The notes: a model not told the origin generated them from the letters alone. DNA of 64,000 nucleotides from Pseudoalteromonas sp. Scap06 (GCF_013394165.1 NZ_CP041330.1:2286501-2350500); one strand, 5' to 3'. Counted from the stretch's first letter, positions 18,222-29,044 are shown. Translations and numbers: made by a program.

Positions 18222-19255
18222 TGATCTTAGATTATATTTTACGCCGCCTCGGACTGTTATTTTTTATGGTGTTACTACTCAGTATTTTTACCTTTTCGTT
18301 GAGTTACTTATTTCCCGGCGATCCACTCAGTAATTTAAGCGGCATACCAGATACTAACTTCACCCAAAATGCGCAGTTAGAAGAAAAGTACTTGTTTAAC
18401 AGTAACTACTTTATGCAGTACATCGCCTTTGTGGGACGAATTTTACAAGGGGACTGGGGAATGTCATTCGCCTCGGGGGGCAGTGTTTTCGCCCATGTGA
18501 TTGATTTAATCCCTGCAACGTTAGAGCTAAGTATTTACGCGTTAGTTATCTCGGTGGTAGTGGGTGTGCCTGTCGGTATTTTAGCATCGGCATATAATAA
18601 ACAATGGCCTGATAAATTTATTAGCTCTACAGCGATGATTGGCTATTCTATGCCAATTTTTTGGCTGGCATTATTATTAATTATGGTTTTTTCGCTCCAA
18701 CTTGGCTGGTTTCCCATGTCGGGGCGAGTGAGCTTGTTGTATGAGATACCTGCGAGCACAGGGTTTATTTTACTTGATATTTTACTCGCTGATTTTCCTT
18801 ACAATGGTTTGGCCATGTTAGATGCACTGCATCACCTTACCTTACCCACTATTGTGCTTGCTATGTATCCAACCACGGTATTAGTGCGCTTTACTCGCGA
18901 ATCGATGTTAAAAGTAATGGATCAAAATTTCATTAAAACGGCTCGTGCCAAAGGGCTTACTCGTGGACAGCTTATTATTCATCACGCCCTAAGAAATGCC
19001 TTACTACCGGTTATAAAACAAATAGGTTTGCAGTTTAGTACCTTGATCACCCTAGCGATGATCACTGAAGTTATTTTTTCGTGGCCTGGGATCGGTCGCT
19101 GGTTAATAGACAGTATTTATCAACGTGATTATCCCGCCATACAAGGTGGGTTAATGGCCGTCTCTTTATTTATTATTATTGCCACAATTATGGCCGAACT
19201 GACCTACACCCTACTCGATCCTCTGTCTCGGAACCAAGCGCATGGCAAAGTTTAA
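18221..19255 (+). CDS. sapB: SapB-type ABC transporter permease
   Basis: Inner-membrane permease of the DppB/OppB class. The 344 residues begin with the class N-terminus (MILDYILRRLGLLFFMVLLL), have about six membrane helices and the EAA loop with RAKGLTRGQLIIHHALRNALLP (part). The start overlaps the sapA stop by one base (TAATG). In E. coli, SapBCDF has been linked to putrescine export, and in Salmonella the Sap system to antimicrobial-peptide resistance; which applies here is not known. Confidence 0.93.
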   Translation: MILDYILRRLGLLFFMVLLLSIFTFSLSYLFPGDPLSNLSGIPDTNFTQNAQLEEKYLFNSNYFMQYIAFVGRILQGDWGMSFASGGSVFAHVIDLIPATLELSIYALVISVVVGVPVGILASAYNKQWPDKFISSTAMIGYSMPIFWLALLLIMVFSLQLGWFPMSGRVSLLYEIPASTGFILLDILLADFPYNGLAMLDALHHLTLPTIVLAMYPTTVLVRFTRESMLKVMDQNFIKTARAKGLTRGQLIIHHALRNALLPVIKQIGLQFSTLITLAMITEVIFSWPGIGRWLIDSIYQRDYPAIQGGLMAVSLFIIIATIMAELTYTLLDPLSRNQAHGKV

Positions 19256-20135
19256 CTTATTTTCAGAAGATTCAAATAAATCGCCATTAGCGAGACTCTG
19301 GCGAAAGTTTAAAAATAACCACCCTGCACTGGTTGGTTTATGGGTGTTTATTGCCTTTAGCCTGTTAGCGGCTACCGCGCCTTTTCTTGCGCCTTATGGG
19401 GTAAATCAACAGCACAGTGATGCACTATTACTGCCTCCCTCGTGGAATGAAATGGGCGATGTGCGGTTTATACTTGGCACCGATGATTTAGGCCGAGATG
19501 TGCTGTCTCGTTTAATGAATGGTGCCACATATACGTTCGGGTTATCGGTTGTGGCTGCACTGATCACCACTGTTATTGGTGTGTTGGTAGGTACCTTTGC
19601 AGGGATCAGTAAAGGCATACGTTCTAGTTTTTTGAACCACTTACTGGATGTAACGCTGTCAATTCCCTCATTGTTACTGGCCATCATTATTATTGCCATA
19701 CTCGGCCCTGGATTAATGAATACCGTATGGGCAATTATTTTAGCCTTATTACCCCAGTTTATTCATTCAATTAGAAACCTGATAGTTGACGAACTTGGCA
19801 AAGATTATGTTACAGCCTACCGCTTAGATGGCGCCTCTAAATGGCATATTTTATCACGCGGGATTTTTCCTAATGTGTATGAGTATATTGTGGTTATTTT
19901 TACGATGGCGCTTTCTACTGCTATTTTAGATATTGCGGCGTTAGGGTTTTTAAAACTGGGTGCACAGCCGCCGACTACTGAATGGGGCGCAATTTTAGCA
20001 GAGAACTTAGGACTTATATATTTAGCACCCTGGACGGTAGCATTGCCGGGCGTGCTGTTATTTTTAGCGGTTCTTTCAACAAACTTAGTGGGCGATGGAC
20101 TTCGCAAAGTTTTACAAGCGCGTAAGGCCGATTAG
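19242..20135 (+). CDS. sapC: SapC-type ABC transporter permease
   Basis: Second permease, DppC/OppC class, 297 residues with an N-terminal cytoplasmic stretch, six predicted helices and the OppC-type segment LGTDDLGRDVLSRLM. The EAA loop reads YRLDGASKWHILSRGIFPN. It overlaps sapB by 14 bases, showing tight translational coupling, and abuts sapD. Confidence 0.93.
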   Translation: MAKFNLFSEDSNKSPLARLWRKFKNNHPALVGLWVFIAFSLLAATAPFLAPYGVNQQHSDALLLPPSWNEMGDVRFILGTDDLGRDVLSRLMNGATYTFGLSVVAALITTVIGVLVGTFAGISKGIRSSFLNHLLDVTLSIPSLLLAIIIIAILGPGLMNTVWAIILALLPQFIHSIRNLIVDELGKDYVTAYRLDGASKWHILSRGIFPNVYEYIVVIFTMALSTAILDIAALGFLKLGAQPPTTEWGAILAENLGLIYLAPWTVALPGVLLFLAVLSTNLVGDGLRKVLQARKAD

Positions 20136-21128
20136 ATGCAGTTACTAGATATTCGAAATTTAACCATTGAACTTCAAACTTCCGAAACCGCCATTCGTGC
20201 TGTTGATCGCGTAAGCTTTAGTTTAAAAGAAGGTGAAGTACATGCTTTAGTGGGCGAATCAGGCTCTGGCAAAAGCTTAATTGCAAAAGCCATTGTCGGC
20301 GTGCTTAATGAACGCTGGGTGATAACCGCAGACAGAATGCATTGGCGTGGTGTTGATTTAATGCGCTTAACACCAGAGCAACGCCGTAAAACGGTTAGCC
20401 AAGACATTGCGATGATTTACCAAGACCCCAGTCGATGTCTAGATCCTACTGCTAAAATATTTAACCAAATTGCTGAAACACTGCCTGAAGTGGCTGCTAA
20501 AGGGTTTTTCTTAAAACGCAACCGTGAGCGTAAAGACCGTGTTAAAGCCTTAATACATAAAGTAGGTATTAAAAATCATGAAGCGGTGCTTGATAGTTAC
20601 CCGCATGAGCTCTCTGAGGGCGTATGCCAAAAGGTCATGATAGCCATGGCGATTGCCCGCACACCTAAGTTATTAATTGCAGATGAGCCTACAACCGCAC
20701 TAGAAAGCACCACCCGTGCACAGGTGTTTAGGTTATTAAAAAGTTTAAATCAGCTAAAGAACATGTCTATTTTGATGATCTCTCATGAACTAGAAGAAAT
20801 TGTTAATTGGTCGCATGGTATTCATGTGCTGTACTGCGGTCAAATGGTTGAAGCAGGTCCAACACACCGTATTTTTAGCCAACCTCGTCATCCGTATACG
20901 CAGGCTTTACTAAAAAGCCTGCCCGATTATGAGCATGGTTTAGCCCATAAAGAACCCTTTTATGCACTTAAAGGCACCATACCAACATTACAGCATTTAC
21001 CGATTGGTTGTCGACTCGGTCCACGTTGCCCACAAGCACAAAAAGAATGTGTGGTTGCGCCTAAACTTTCAAAGCATCATGGTCATAGCTACGCCTGTCA
21101 CTTTCCGCTGATCAAGGAAATAAAATAA
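20136..21128 (+). CDS. sapD: SapD-type ABC transporter ATPase
   Basis: ATP-binding subunit of the Sap transporter, 330 residues. Walker A is GESGSGKSL near 38-46 and Walker B LLIADEP. The signature loop is LSEGVCQKVMIA instead of LSGGQ, a departure also found in other SapD proteins. The C-terminal oligopeptide-transporter extension has HPYTQALLKSLP and a CRLGPRCP cysteine motif. The ATG follows the sapC stop without a gap. Confidence 0.93.
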   Translation: MQLLDIRNLTIELQTSETAIRAVDRVSFSLKEGEVHALVGESGSGKSLIAKAIVGVLNERWVITADRMHWRGVDLMRLTPEQRRKTVSQDIAMIYQDPSRCLDPTAKIFNQIAETLPEVAAKGFFLKRNRERKDRVKALIHKVGIKNHEAVLDSYPHELSEGVCQKVMIAMAIARTPKLLIADEPTTALESTTRAQVFRLLKSLNQLKNMSILMISHELEEIVNWSHGIHVLYCGQMVEAGPTHRIFSQPRHPYTQALLKSLPDYEHGLAHKEPFYALKGTIPTLQHLPIGCRLGPRCPQAQKECVVAPKLSKHHGHSYACHFPLIKEIK

Positions 21129-21889
21129 TGCAGCCACTGTTAAAAGTTCAAGCCTTATCAAAAACCTTTAACATGCGAGCGGGTCTGTTTAGCCGTAAAA
21201 AGTTTGATGTTTTAAAAAATATCTCATTTTGTATTGGTAAAGGTGAAACAATTGCCATTATTGGTGAAACAGGCTCAGGAAAAAGTACCCTGGCTAAATT
21301 ATTAGTGGGTGCATACAGTGCCGATAGCGGGCAGATATTATTGGAGAATAACACTATAGAAAACAATGGTAATCGTGATGCCCAGTGTCGTTATATCCGA
21401 ATGATTTTTCAAGACTCCGCCACCTCATTGAACCCAGCAGTGACCATTGCTGAAATGCTCGATGATTGCCTAAAATTCAATACTGATTTTGATAAAACTC
21501 AACGTAGTGAAAAAATTGGCAGTACGCTGCTTAAAGTGGGTCTACTGGTCGATCATCAGCAATACTATCCGCATATGTTTAGTGTGGGGCAATTACAGCG
21601 TGTAGCGCTCGCTCGCGCGCTTATATTAGATCCTAAGGTTGTTGTACTCGATGAGGCACTTTCATCGCTTGACCCTTCTGTAAGAGCGCAAATAGTAAAC
21701 CTATTACTTAAACTACAGCTTGAAACTGGATTAACCTATATTTTGATCACCCATCATTTAAGTTTAGTGCGCCATATTAGCGACCAGTTAGTGGTACTCA
21801 ATAAAGGTGAAATAGTTGAATACGGCGCTACAGAAACTATTTTTCAAAACCCGCAGTCAAAGGTTACCCAGCGCTTATTGAGTTGTTAA
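21128..21889 (+). CDS. sapF: SapF-type ABC transporter ATPase
   Basis: Second ATPase, 253 residues. Walker A is GETGSGKST; the signature loop FSVGQLQRVALARAL is degenerate in place of LSGGQ, and Walker B ends VVLDEALSSLD, with alanine where most transporters have proline, as in other SapF proteins. One-base overlap with sapD (TAATG). Last gene of the operon, followed by a strong terminator. Confidence 0.93.
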   Translation: MQPLLKVQALSKTFNMRAGLFSRKKFDVLKNISFCIGKGETIAIIGETGSGKSTLAKLLVGAYSADSGQILLENNTIENNGNRDAQCRYIRMIFQDSATSLNPAVTIAEMLDDCLKFNTDFDKTQRSEKIGSTLLKVGLLVDHQQYYPHMFSVGQLQRVALARALILDPKVVVLDEALSSLDPSVRAQIVNLLLKLQLETGLTYILITHHLSLVRHISDQLVVLNKGEIVEYGATETIFQNPQSKVTQRLLSC

Positions 21890-21902
21890 TGTCTAAACAA
21901 AC

Positions 21903-21930
21903 AAAAAAGGCGCCAATTGGCGCCTTTTTT
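21903..21930. terminator. Bidirectional terminator between sapF and ppiD
   Basis: A perfect 28-base palindrome with six A before and six T after a GGCGCC stem serves both converging genes. Confidence 0.95.
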
Positions 21931-21944
21931 AATTTAGCTATTAC

Positions 21945-23846
21945 TTATTCAGCTGCTTGAGCTGCTTTTGGTACATTAAGCTCTGCTTGTTGCTTAAGCG
22001 ATTCAATGAATACCGTATAGTTTTTCTGCGCTTGCGCCATAGTAATGTTTTGCTTCATTTGTGGCTCAATGTTGTCACTCACTGGTGCATCATTTACCGC
22101 TTTAAGCGCAACAATCGCTGCATCGCCATTATTTAAGCTAACCATATCATATACAGCCGCATCACTAGGATGTGCCATTTTGAATACTTGGGTAACAATA
22201 GCAGGTGAAACAGCAAAGCTTTCACGAGTTAGTTGCGACTCTTGACGAACGTTTAGTGATTGCTCAGCAGCCACATCGTTTAAGCTCTTGCCTTCTTTTA
22301 CTTGTGCAAATAACGTGCGTGCTTTTTCTTTTGCAAGGTCTGATGCCTTTTCATTCATTAAGCGTGTTTTAATTTGCTCACTTACCTCGCTTAATGCTTT
22401 CGTTGCCGCAGGTTGGTGCTCATTTACACGCACCACAATCACGTGCTCATTACCAAGCTCAATTACTTCTGAATTGACTTTATCTTCTAGTAGTTCAACT
22501 GATGATAAGGCAGTCACAACCGCTGGGTTATTAAGCGGCTCAGGAAGCGCGCTAAGCGCTAGTAAAGAAGTAGATTGTACTTCTACACCCGCCACTTCAG
22601 CAGCATCGTCTAAGCGATCAGAAATCTCAAAGGCTAATGCCCCCATTTCTGTTTGCTTCTCGTAAAACGCATCTACTTTTTCAGCTTGCTCAAGTTCAGC
22701 ACGTAGGTCAGCTTTAACCTCATCGAACGGTTTAACTTGTTGAGTTTGTAGATCAGTCAGTTTGATGATGTGATAACCAAACTCAGAAGCAACAACGTCA
22801 GAGTAATCACCTTTGTTTTGCAATGCGAACGCTGCATCTTCAAATGCTGGTTCCATAACATCACGTTCAATCCACTCTAAATCGCCACCCATTTCTGCAC
22901 TAACAATGTCATCTGACGATGTCTCTGCTAGCTCAGCAAAATCAGCACCAGCGTTAAGCTGGGCAAGTAACGACTCAGCTTTCGCTTTAGCCGCATCATC
23001 ATCTTCGCTATTGTCGATTAGAATATGCGACACACGACGCTTTTCTGGTTCAACATATTGCGCTTTACTCTGCTCATAATATGCTTTTACATCGTCTTCG
23101 CTTACCGATGCAACATCAATATCATCTGCATTTAGTTCGATGTAATTAACTGAAATTAATTCAGGTGATAAAAATTGACCTGCGTTTAATTCATAGTAAT
23201 CCGCAACTTCTTGCTCTGTAACTTCAACATCAGCTTGCATTGCTTGTTTATCAATTACTAAATAATCAATGCTTCGTGTTTGCTGTTGCAACGCAATGGC
23301 TGATTTAAGCTCATTTGGCAGCGCAAAGTCTGTACCCGCAACGGCAGATACTAACTGGCTACGCGTCATATCATCACGCAGGTATTCACGAAATGCGTCA
23401 GGTTGAAAATTCATTTGACGAATAACTTGTAAATAACGGTCGTTATTAAACTTGTCGCCAATTTTAAAATAAGGTAGCTCTAAAATTGTTTTACGAACGC
23501 TTTCATCACTTACGCGCAAACCAAGCTCGGCGGCTAACTGACTTTGTAATTCTTGTTGTACTAAACGGTCAATCACACCTTGACGGATTTGAGCCATGTA
23601 AGTTGGATCAGCTGCTATTTGGGTAAAGTACTCACCAAATTGTTGTTCTAAGCGGCTACGTTCATTTTGAAACGCACGGCTAAATTCTGTTTGGCTAATT
23701 TTAATTCCATTTACTTCAGCAACGGGTTGTTCTGTGGTTTGACCTAAGTAACTACCGATCCCAGCTAAGGCAAAAGATAAAATCACCGCGCCTAAAATGA
23801 CTTTGGCTACCGGCCCTTGCGAACCTTCTCTGATTTTCTCAAGCAT
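21945..23846 (-). CDS. ppiD: PpiD periplasmic folding chaperone
   Basis: Inner-membrane-anchored chaperone next to the Sec translocon that assists exported proteins. The 633 residues have an N-terminal anchor helix (about 15-35, VILGAVILSFALAGIGSYLG), a SurA_N-like chaperone domain, and a parvulin domain around 265-365 with RRVSHILIDN and GGDLEWIERD. E. coli PpiD is 623 residues. Order lon-hupB-ppiD matches E. coli. Its parvulin domain may be catalytically inactive, as reported for E. coli. Confidence 0.95.
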   Translation of the reverse strand: MLEKIREGSQGPVAKVILGAVILSFALAGIGSYLGQTTEQPVAEVNGIKISQTEFSRAFQNERSRLEQQFGEYFTQIAADPTYMAQIRQGVIDRLVQQELQSQLAAELGLRVSDESVRKTILELPYFKIGDKFNNDRYLQVIRQMNFQPDAFREYLRDDMTRSQLVSAVAGTDFALPNELKSAIALQQQTRSIDYLVIDKQAMQADVEVTEQEVADYYELNAGQFLSPELISVNYIELNADDIDVASVSEDDVKAYYEQSKAQYVEPEKRRVSHILIDNSEDDDAAKAKAESLLAQLNAGADFAELAETSSDDIVSAEMGGDLEWIERDVMEPAFEDAAFALQNKGDYSDVVASEFGYHIIKLTDLQTQQVKPFDEVKADLRAELEQAEKVDAFYEKQTEMGALAFEISDRLDDAAEVAGVEVQSTSLLALSALPEPLNNPAVVTALSSVELLEDKVNSEVIELGNEHVIVVRVNEHQPAATKALSEVSEQIKTRLMNEKASDLAKEKARTLFAQVKEGKSLNDVAAEQSLNVRQESQLTRESFAVSPAIVTQVFKMAHPSDAAVYDMVSLNNGDAAIVALKAVNDAPVSDNIEPQMKQNITMAQAQKNYTVFIESLKQQAELNVPKAAQAAE

Positions 23847-23895
23847 TTGTTTATCTCTTTTCTGAGCAAGGTATTTTCTACCTTGTCATATGTAA

Positions 23896-23925
23896 AAAAA
23901 GCGTATCTTACCAGATACGCTTTTT
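23896..23925 (-). terminator. Hairpin terminator between hupB and ppiD
   Basis: GCGTATCT and AGATACGC (23901-23908, 23913-23920) with a four-base loop, flanked by A and T tracts on both strands. It ends the hupB transcript; ppiD must then start from the promoter inside or after it. Confidence 0.85.
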
Positions 23926-24019
23926 CACTTGAAGTAACTGGCGGTGAAGTAACTTAATTTATCGATTGCAATAATTAAGCGTCTCTTTACTCGCCATAAC
24001 TAAATTGTTTACACAATGA

Positions 24020-24292
24020 TTAGTTTACTGCGTCTTTAAGCGCTTTACCGGCTTTGAAAGCTGGGATGTTAGCTGCAGCAATTTGAATCGTTTCACCAGT
24101 TTGTGGGTTACGACCTGCACGAGCAGCACGCTCACGTACAGAGAAAGTACCAAAACCAACAAGTGCAACTGAGTCGCCATCTTTTAGCGCGCCAGATACA
24201 GATTCGATGAATGAATCTAGTGCACGACCTGCAGCCGCTTTAGAAATGTCAGCATCAGCTGCGATTTGATCGATTAATTGAGATTTATTCAC
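24020..24292 (-). CDS. hupB: DNA-binding protein HU-beta
   Basis: Nucleoid-associated protein that bends DNA. From the GTG at 24292 the product is 90 residues, the exact family length, beginning [20 protein letters not shown] and containing the beta-arm segment [20 protein letters not shown]. The frame extends to 24322, but GAGGAT lies inside that extension at good spacing from the GTG, so the extension is the ribosome-binding site rather than protein. Located between lon and ppiD as in E. coli. Confidence 0.96.
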   Translation of the reverse strand: MNKSQLIDQIAADADISKAAAGRALDSFIESVSGALKDGDSVALVGFGTFSVRERAARAGRNPQTGETIQIAAANIPAFKAGKALKDAVN

Positions 24293-24403
24293 AATATCAT
24301 CCTCTTTCATTGTTGTTATCAAGAGCGATTGTTTTTTAAACTAACATCACTGTTTTGAAATTTTTGAGCAATTTTTTTAAGCTCATATGATTATATTTTT
24401 CTT

Positions 24404-24431
24404 AAGCCTAGGCCCTGCAAGGGCTAGGCTT
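24404..24431. repeat. GC-rich hairpin in lon-hupB gap
   Basis: A 12-pair stem with one bulge (24404-24416 with 24420-24431) and a GCA loop. There is no T-run after it on the reverse strand, so it is a leader hairpin of hupB or a boundary structure rather than a clear terminator. Confidence 0.55.
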
Positions 24432-24501
24432 GAAAACCAGTGCTTAACTTATCATACCGTTTAGATTTGAAAAGCCCCTAAAAGCACTTTTTTTGGCTTT
24501 T

Positions 24502-26862
24502 TTACTGCTTTTTTGGTGTTTCGACTGAAAAACTATCAACTGGATGCACTAAAGCAAGCTTTAATACTTCGTCAATCCACGTAACTGGGTGAATCTCAAG
24601 ACCCGCCAATACGTTATCAGGTATCTCTTTTAAGTCACGTTCGTTAATTTTAGGGATCACCACCGTTTTAATACCACCTCGGTGAGCCGCTAATAATTTC
24701 TCTTTTAAACCACCAATTGGCAGTACTTCACCACGTAGGGTAATCTCACCCGTCATGGCCACATCAGAGCGCACTGGATTACCCGTTAGGCTTGAAACCA
24801 AACAAGTAACCATTGCGATACCCGCACTTGGACCATCTTTAGGAGTTGCGCCCTCAGGTACATGCACGTGAATATCACGTTTTTCATAAAAGTCGCTATT
24901 AATACGTAGCTCATCAGCACGATTACGCACAACAGTCATTGCCGCTTGAATCGACTCTTGCATTACATCGCCTAACGAGCCGGTGTAAGTCAATTTGCCT
25001 TTACCTGGTACTGCAGCACATTCAATCGTTAGTAAGTCTCCGCCTACTTCTGTCCATGCTAGGCCAGTTACTTGGCCAATACGGTCGCCATCTTCTGCTT
25101 TACCGTAATCAAAACGTTGCACACCTAAGTACTCTTCAAGGTTATCTGCATCGATAGTGACCGTTTTGGTGTCTTTTTCCATTAAGATATTTTTAACCGC
25201 TTTACGGCATAATTTAGATACTTCACGCTCTAAGTTACGAACGCCCGCTTCACGCGTGTAATATCGAATAATACCGATAATGGCACTGTCAGCAATTTCA
25301 ACTTCTTTCTCTTTCAAGCCATTACGCTTAACTTGCTTTGGAATTAAATGTTCTTTAGCTATATTTAATTTTTCGTCTTCGGTATAACCGGCTAAACGAA
25401 TAACTTCCATACGGTCCAATAATGGCCCAGGAATATTAAAGCTATTAGAGGTAGCAACAAACATTACATCAGATAAGTCGTAATCGACTTCTAGGTAATG
25501 ATCAGCAAAATGACTGTTTTGCTCAGGGTCGAGTACTTCAAGTAATGCTGATGCAGGGTCGCCACGCATATCTGCTGACATTTTATCAATTTCATCTAAC
25601 AAGAATAACGGGTTTTTAACGCCCACTTTAGTCATGTTTTGAATCAATTTACCTGGCATAGAGCCAATATAAGTACGACGGTGACCACGTATCTCAGCTT
25701 CATCACGTACGCCACCCAGTGCCATACGAATGTACTTACGGCCAGTTGAACGCGCAATAGATTGCCCAAGAGAGGTTTTACCTACCCCTGGCGGCCCAAC
25801 TAAACACAAAATAGGCCCTTTAAGCTTATTAGTACGCTGCTGTACCGCGAGATATTCAATAATACGCTCTTTAACTTTATCAAGTCCGTAGTGATCGCTA
25901 TCTAGTATTTTTTGCGCGCCTGCTAAATCTTTTTTAACTTTAGAGCGTTTTTTCCACGGTACGTTAATTAGCGTATCTATGTATGAGCGAACAACACTCG
26001 CTTCTGCCGACATCGGCGACATCATTTTAAGTTTGTTAAACTCTGCCGTGGCTTTTTCTTTCGCTTCGTTAGGCATACCTGATTCTTCGATGCGTTTTTT
26101 TAGCGCTTCGAATTCATCTGGTACATCGTCAATTTCGCCAAGCTCTTTTTGAATCGCTTTCATTTGCTCATTGAGGTAGTACTCACGCTGCGATTTTTCC
26201 ATCTGCTTTTTAACGCGGGTACGAATTTTTTTCTCAACTTGCAGTAAGTCTATTTCACCTTCCATCAACGCCATTAAGTACTCTAAGCGCTCCGTAACGC
26301 TTGATATTTCAAGTACTTTTTGTTTTTCAGGCACTTTTAATGGCATATGCGCAGCCATGGTATCAGCAAGACGCGCTGGCTCATCAATACCAGAGACCGA
26401 AGTCATCACTTCAGGTGGGATTTTTTTATTTAATTTTACGTAGCCTTCAAACTGGCTTAATGCACTGCGAATAAAAATATCTTGCTCTTGTTCATTCACT
26501 GAATCAGATTCAATAAACTGAGCATTGGCAACAAAGAAGTCTTCGTTATCAACAAACTCTTCGATATTTGCACGCTGCGTGCCTTCAACTAATACTTTTA
26601 CTGTACCATCGGGTAGCTTTAATAATTGAAGTACAGTCGCAATTGTCCCTACACGATAAATATCGTCTTTCTCAGGCTCGTCTACAGTTGCATCTTTTTG
26701 TGCAACTAAGAAAATTTGTTTGTCTTTATCCATTGCCGCTTCAAGGCATTTTATTGATTTTTCACGGCCTACAAAAAGCGGGATCACCATGTGTGGATAC
26801 ACCACTACATCGCGCAGTGCTAGCACAGGGATTTCGACTCGATCGTTTCTCTCAAGCGTCAT
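24502..26862 (-). CDS. lon: ATP-dependent protease Lon
   Basis: AAA+ serine protease for misfolded and regulatory proteins. From the ATG at 26862 the protein starts [20 protein letters not shown] and is 786 residues (E. coli 784). N-terminal LON domain, Walker [10 protein letters not shown] near 350, Walker [10 protein letters not shown], and the Ser-Lys protease with S679 in DGPSAGIAM, the same number as in E. coli. The frame continues six codons to 26880, but the AGAGA box falls inside that stretch. Preceded by a sigma-32-like promoter. Confidence 0.97.
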   Translation of the reverse strand: MTLERNDRVEIPVLALRDVVVYPHMVIPLFVGREKSIKCLEAAMDKDKQIFLVAQKDATVDEPEKDDIYRVGTIATVLQLLKLPDGTVKVLVEGTQRANIEEFVDNEDFFVANAQFIESDSVNEQEQDIFIRSALSQFEGYVKLNKKIPPEVMTSVSGIDEPARLADTMAAHMPLKVPEKQKVLEISSVTERLEYLMALMEGEIDLLQVEKKIRTRVKKQMEKSQREYYLNEQMKAIQKELGEIDDVPDEFEALKKRIEESGMPNEAKEKATAEFNKLKMMSPMSAEASVVRSYIDTLINVPWKKRSKVKKDLAGAQKILDSDHYGLDKVKERIIEYLAVQQRTNKLKGPILCLVGPPGVGKTSLGQSIARSTGRKYIRMALGGVRDEAEIRGHRRTYIGSMPGKLIQNMTKVGVKNPLFLLDEIDKMSADMRGDPASALLEVLDPEQNSHFADHYLEVDYDLSDVMFVATSNSFNIPGPLLDRMEVIRLAGYTEDEKLNIAKEHLIPKQVKRNGLKEKEVEIADSAIIGIIRYYTREAGVRNLEREVSKLCRKAVKNILMEKDTKTVTIDADNLEEYLGVQRFDYGKAEDGDRIGQVTGLAWTEVGGDLLTIECAAVPGKGKLTYTGSLGDVMQESIQAAMTVVRNRADELRINSDFYEKRDIHVHVPEGATPKDGPSAGIAMVTCLVSSLTGNPVRSDVAMTGEITLRGEVLPIGGLKEKLLAAHRGGIKTVVIPKINERDLKEIPDNVLAGLEIHPVTWIDEVLKLALVHPVDSFSVETPKKQ

Positions 26863-26906
26863 TGTATTTTCTCTTTGCACTTCATTTATTTAAAGATTAC
26901 TCAAGT

Positions 26907-26935
26907 ATATGGGGATAACCTAATTAAAGTTCAAC
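26907..26935 (-). promoter_or_regulatory. Heat-shock (sigma-32-type) promoter of lon
   Basis: Reverse strand shows GTTGAAC (26929-26935), a 14-base spacer, then CCCCATAT (26907-26914), a close match to CTTGAAA-N11-16-CCCCATNT. It lies about 45 bases before lon. Confidence 0.8.
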
Positions 26936-26965
26936 AATTTTTGCCAACTCGATTAAATTAATTAT

Positions 26966-26995
26966 AAAAAAAGGAGCCATTGGCTCCTTTTTTTT
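26966..26995 (-). terminator. Terminator of clpX
   Basis: AAGGAGCCA and TGGCTCCTT arms between seven A and eight T; strong on both strands, and it separates clpX from the lon promoter. Confidence 0.9.
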
Positions 26996-27011
26996 ACAAC
27001 TTGCTCAGAAT

Positions 27012-28295
27012 TTAATCCGCCGCGGCTTGTTCTTGATTGCTGCTGTCATAAATCAAGATTGGGTCAGACTCACCTTTAATAACGGTTTCATCAACAACCA
27101 CTTTACTTACGTTATCAATTGAAGGCAGCTCATACATAGTATCAAGCAATACACCTTCTACGATTGAACGCAGGCCACGTGCACCGGTTTTACGTTCCAT
27201 TGCTTTGTGAGCAATAGCACGTAGTGCATCATCACGAAATTCAAGCTCAACGTCTTCCATCCCAAACAATACTGAAAATTGCTTAGTAATAGCGTTTTTA
27301 GGCTCGCTTAAAATTTGTACCAGTGCAGCTTCATCAAGTTCAGTCAATGTAGCAACAACAGGTAAACGGCCAATAAACTCTGGAATTAAACCATATTTCA
27401 CTAAATCTTCTGGCTCAACATCTTTAAATGTTTCACTTAAAGAGCGGCTCGCTGCCGACTCTTTAACGTTAACGCCAAAACCAATGCCAGTATTTTTGTG
27501 GCTACGCTGTTCAATAACTTTATCAAGACCAGCAAATGCGCCACCACAAATAAACAGAATTTTAGAAGTGTCTACTTGCAGGAACTCTTGCTGTGGATGT
27601 TTACGTCCACCTTGTGGCGGAACAGAAGCAACGGTACCTTCAATCAATTTAAGTAAGGCTTGTTGTACACCTTCACCTGATACATCACGGGTGATTGATG
27701 GGTTATCTGATTTACGTGAAATTTTGTCAATTTCATCAATGTAAACAATACCACGTTGTGCTTTTTCTACGTCGTAGTCACATTTTTGTAAAAGCTTTTG
27801 AATGATGTTTTCAACATCTTCACCCACATAACCGGCTTCGGTCAACGTGGTGGCATCGGCCATTGTAAACGGCACATCTAGCAAACGTGCTAACGTTTCA
27901 GCTAGTAGTGTTTTACCACTCCCCGTTGGACCAATTAATAAAATATTACTTTTACCTAGTTCAACGTCTTGTTTAGTTGATTGGTTGCGTAAACGCTTAT
28001 AGTGATTGTAAACCGCTACAGACAACACTTTTTTCGCATGCTCTTGGCCAATTACGTAGTCGTCTAAGTGGTTACGAATTTCTTTTGGCACAGGTAATTT
28101 GTCAGCGGCATCATGCTTAGGCGCGATGTCTTTAATTTCTTCCCTGATAATATCATTACACAGCTCTACACATTCATCACAAACGTATACTGAAGGTCCT
28201 GCAATTAATTTTCGAACTTCATGCTGGCTTTTGCCGCAAAAAGAGCAGTATAACAATTTATTACTTTTGTCGCCGTCTGTAGGAGTGTCAGACAT
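27012..28295 (-). CDS. clpX: ATP-dependent protease unfoldase ClpX
   Basis: AAA+ unfoldase that delivers tagged proteins, including tmRNA-tagged ones, to ClpP. The 427 residues have the zinc-binding domain with C17, C20, C39 and C42, Walker [13 protein letters not shown] near 119, Walker [11 protein letters not shown], the pore loop near GYVGEDVE, and the ClpP-docking IGF loop ([10 protein letters not shown]). It follows clpP on the same strand. Confidence 0.98.
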   Translation of the reverse strand: MSDTPTDGDKSNKLLYCSFCGKSQHEVRKLIAGPSVYVCDECVELCNDIIREEIKDIAPKHDAADKLPVPKEIRNHLDDYVIGQEHAKKVLSVAVYNHYKRLRNQSTKQDVELGKSNILLIGPTGSGKTLLAETLARLLDVPFTMADATTLTEAGYVGEDVENIIQKLLQKCDYDVEKAQRGIVYIDEIDKISRKSDNPSITRDVSGEGVQQALLKLIEGTVASVPPQGGRKHPQQEFLQVDTSKILFICGGAFAGLDKVIEQRSHKNTGIGFGVNVKESAASRSLSETFKDVEPEDLVKYGLIPEFIGRLPVVATLTELDEAALVQILSEPKNAITKQFSVLFGMEDVELEFRDDALRAIAHKAMERKTGARGLRSIVEGVLLDTMYELPSIDNVSKVVVDETVIKGESDPILIYDSSNQEQAAAD

Positions 28296-28320
28296 TCAGC
28301 TACCTCATTTTATTACGTTG

Positions 28321-28340
28321 GCCACCAAAGTCTTGGTGGC
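28321..28340. repeat. Perfect 8-bp hairpin in clpP-clpX gap
   Basis: GCCACCAA and TTGGTGGC (28321-28328, 28333-28340) flank a four-base loop. There is no T-run on the reverse strand, so it more likely modulates RNA stability or read-through between clpP and clpX. Confidence 0.55.
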
Positions 28341-28426
28341 TATTTTAATACGCTTTAACTATACCAAAATTTAGGCTTTTTCGCATAGTAACTCTCATTA
28401 GCAAGCATTACTGCTTGCAGGCATAC

Positions 28427-29044
28427 TTACTTGCTACCGCGATTAGTAAATACTGAGTCAACAATACCGTAATCTACAGCTTGGCTTGCACTCATAAAGT
28501 TATCACGGTCTGTATCACGTGAAACAACATCAAGCGGTTGGCCAGTATGCTCAGCCATTAAGCGATTTAATTTGTCTTTAATAGACAAGATTTCTTTCGC
28601 GTGTATTTCAAAATCAGATGCTTGACCTTGGAATCCACCTAATGGTTGGTGAATCATTACACGTGAATTAGGTAAACAAAAACGTTTACCCTTAGCACCA
28701 CCAGATAGTAAAAACGCACCCATGCTAGCCGCTTGGCCCACACAAATAGTACTTACATCAGGTTTAATGAAATTCATTGTATCGTAAATAGCCATTCCCG
28801 CAGTGACCGAGCCACCCGGTGAATTGATATATAAGAAAATATCTTTATCTGGGTTCTCTGATTCTAAGAAAAGCATTTGCGCTAAAATCAGATTTGCCAT
28901 GTTGTCTTCAACTTGGCCCGTTAAAAAGATAATACGCTCTTTTAATAGTCTCGAATAAATATCAAACGAGCGCTCGCCTTTAGCTGTTTGCTCAACAACC
29001 ATTGGTACTAATGCGTTTAGGGGATCTGTCATACCAGTGTTCAT
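28427..29044 (-). CDS. clpP: ATP-dependent Clp protease proteolytic subunit
   Basis: Serine protease that forms the double-heptamer chamber used by ClpX. The 205-residue product (E. coli 207) has catalytic S107 in QAASMGAF, H132 in MIHQPLGG and the aspartate in SRDTDRDN. A short N-terminal propeptide before the LVPMVVEQT region is expected to be removed. Between tig and clpX as in most gammaproteobacteria. Confidence 0.98.
   Translation of the reverse strand: MNTGMTDPLNALVPMVVEQTAKGERSFDIYSRLLKERIIFLTGQVEDNMANLILAQMLFLESENPDKDIFLYINSPGGSVTAGMAIYDTMNFIKPDVSTICVGQAASMGAFLLSGGAKGKRFCLPNSRVMIHQPLGGFQGQASDFEIHAKEILSIKDKLNRLMAEHTGQPLDVVSRDTDRDNFMSASQAVDYGIVDSVFTNRGSK

Noticed and set aside
24293..24322. 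Longer hupB start
   Set aside because: The extension contains the Shine-Dalgarno sequence and exceeds the invariant 90-residue HU length.
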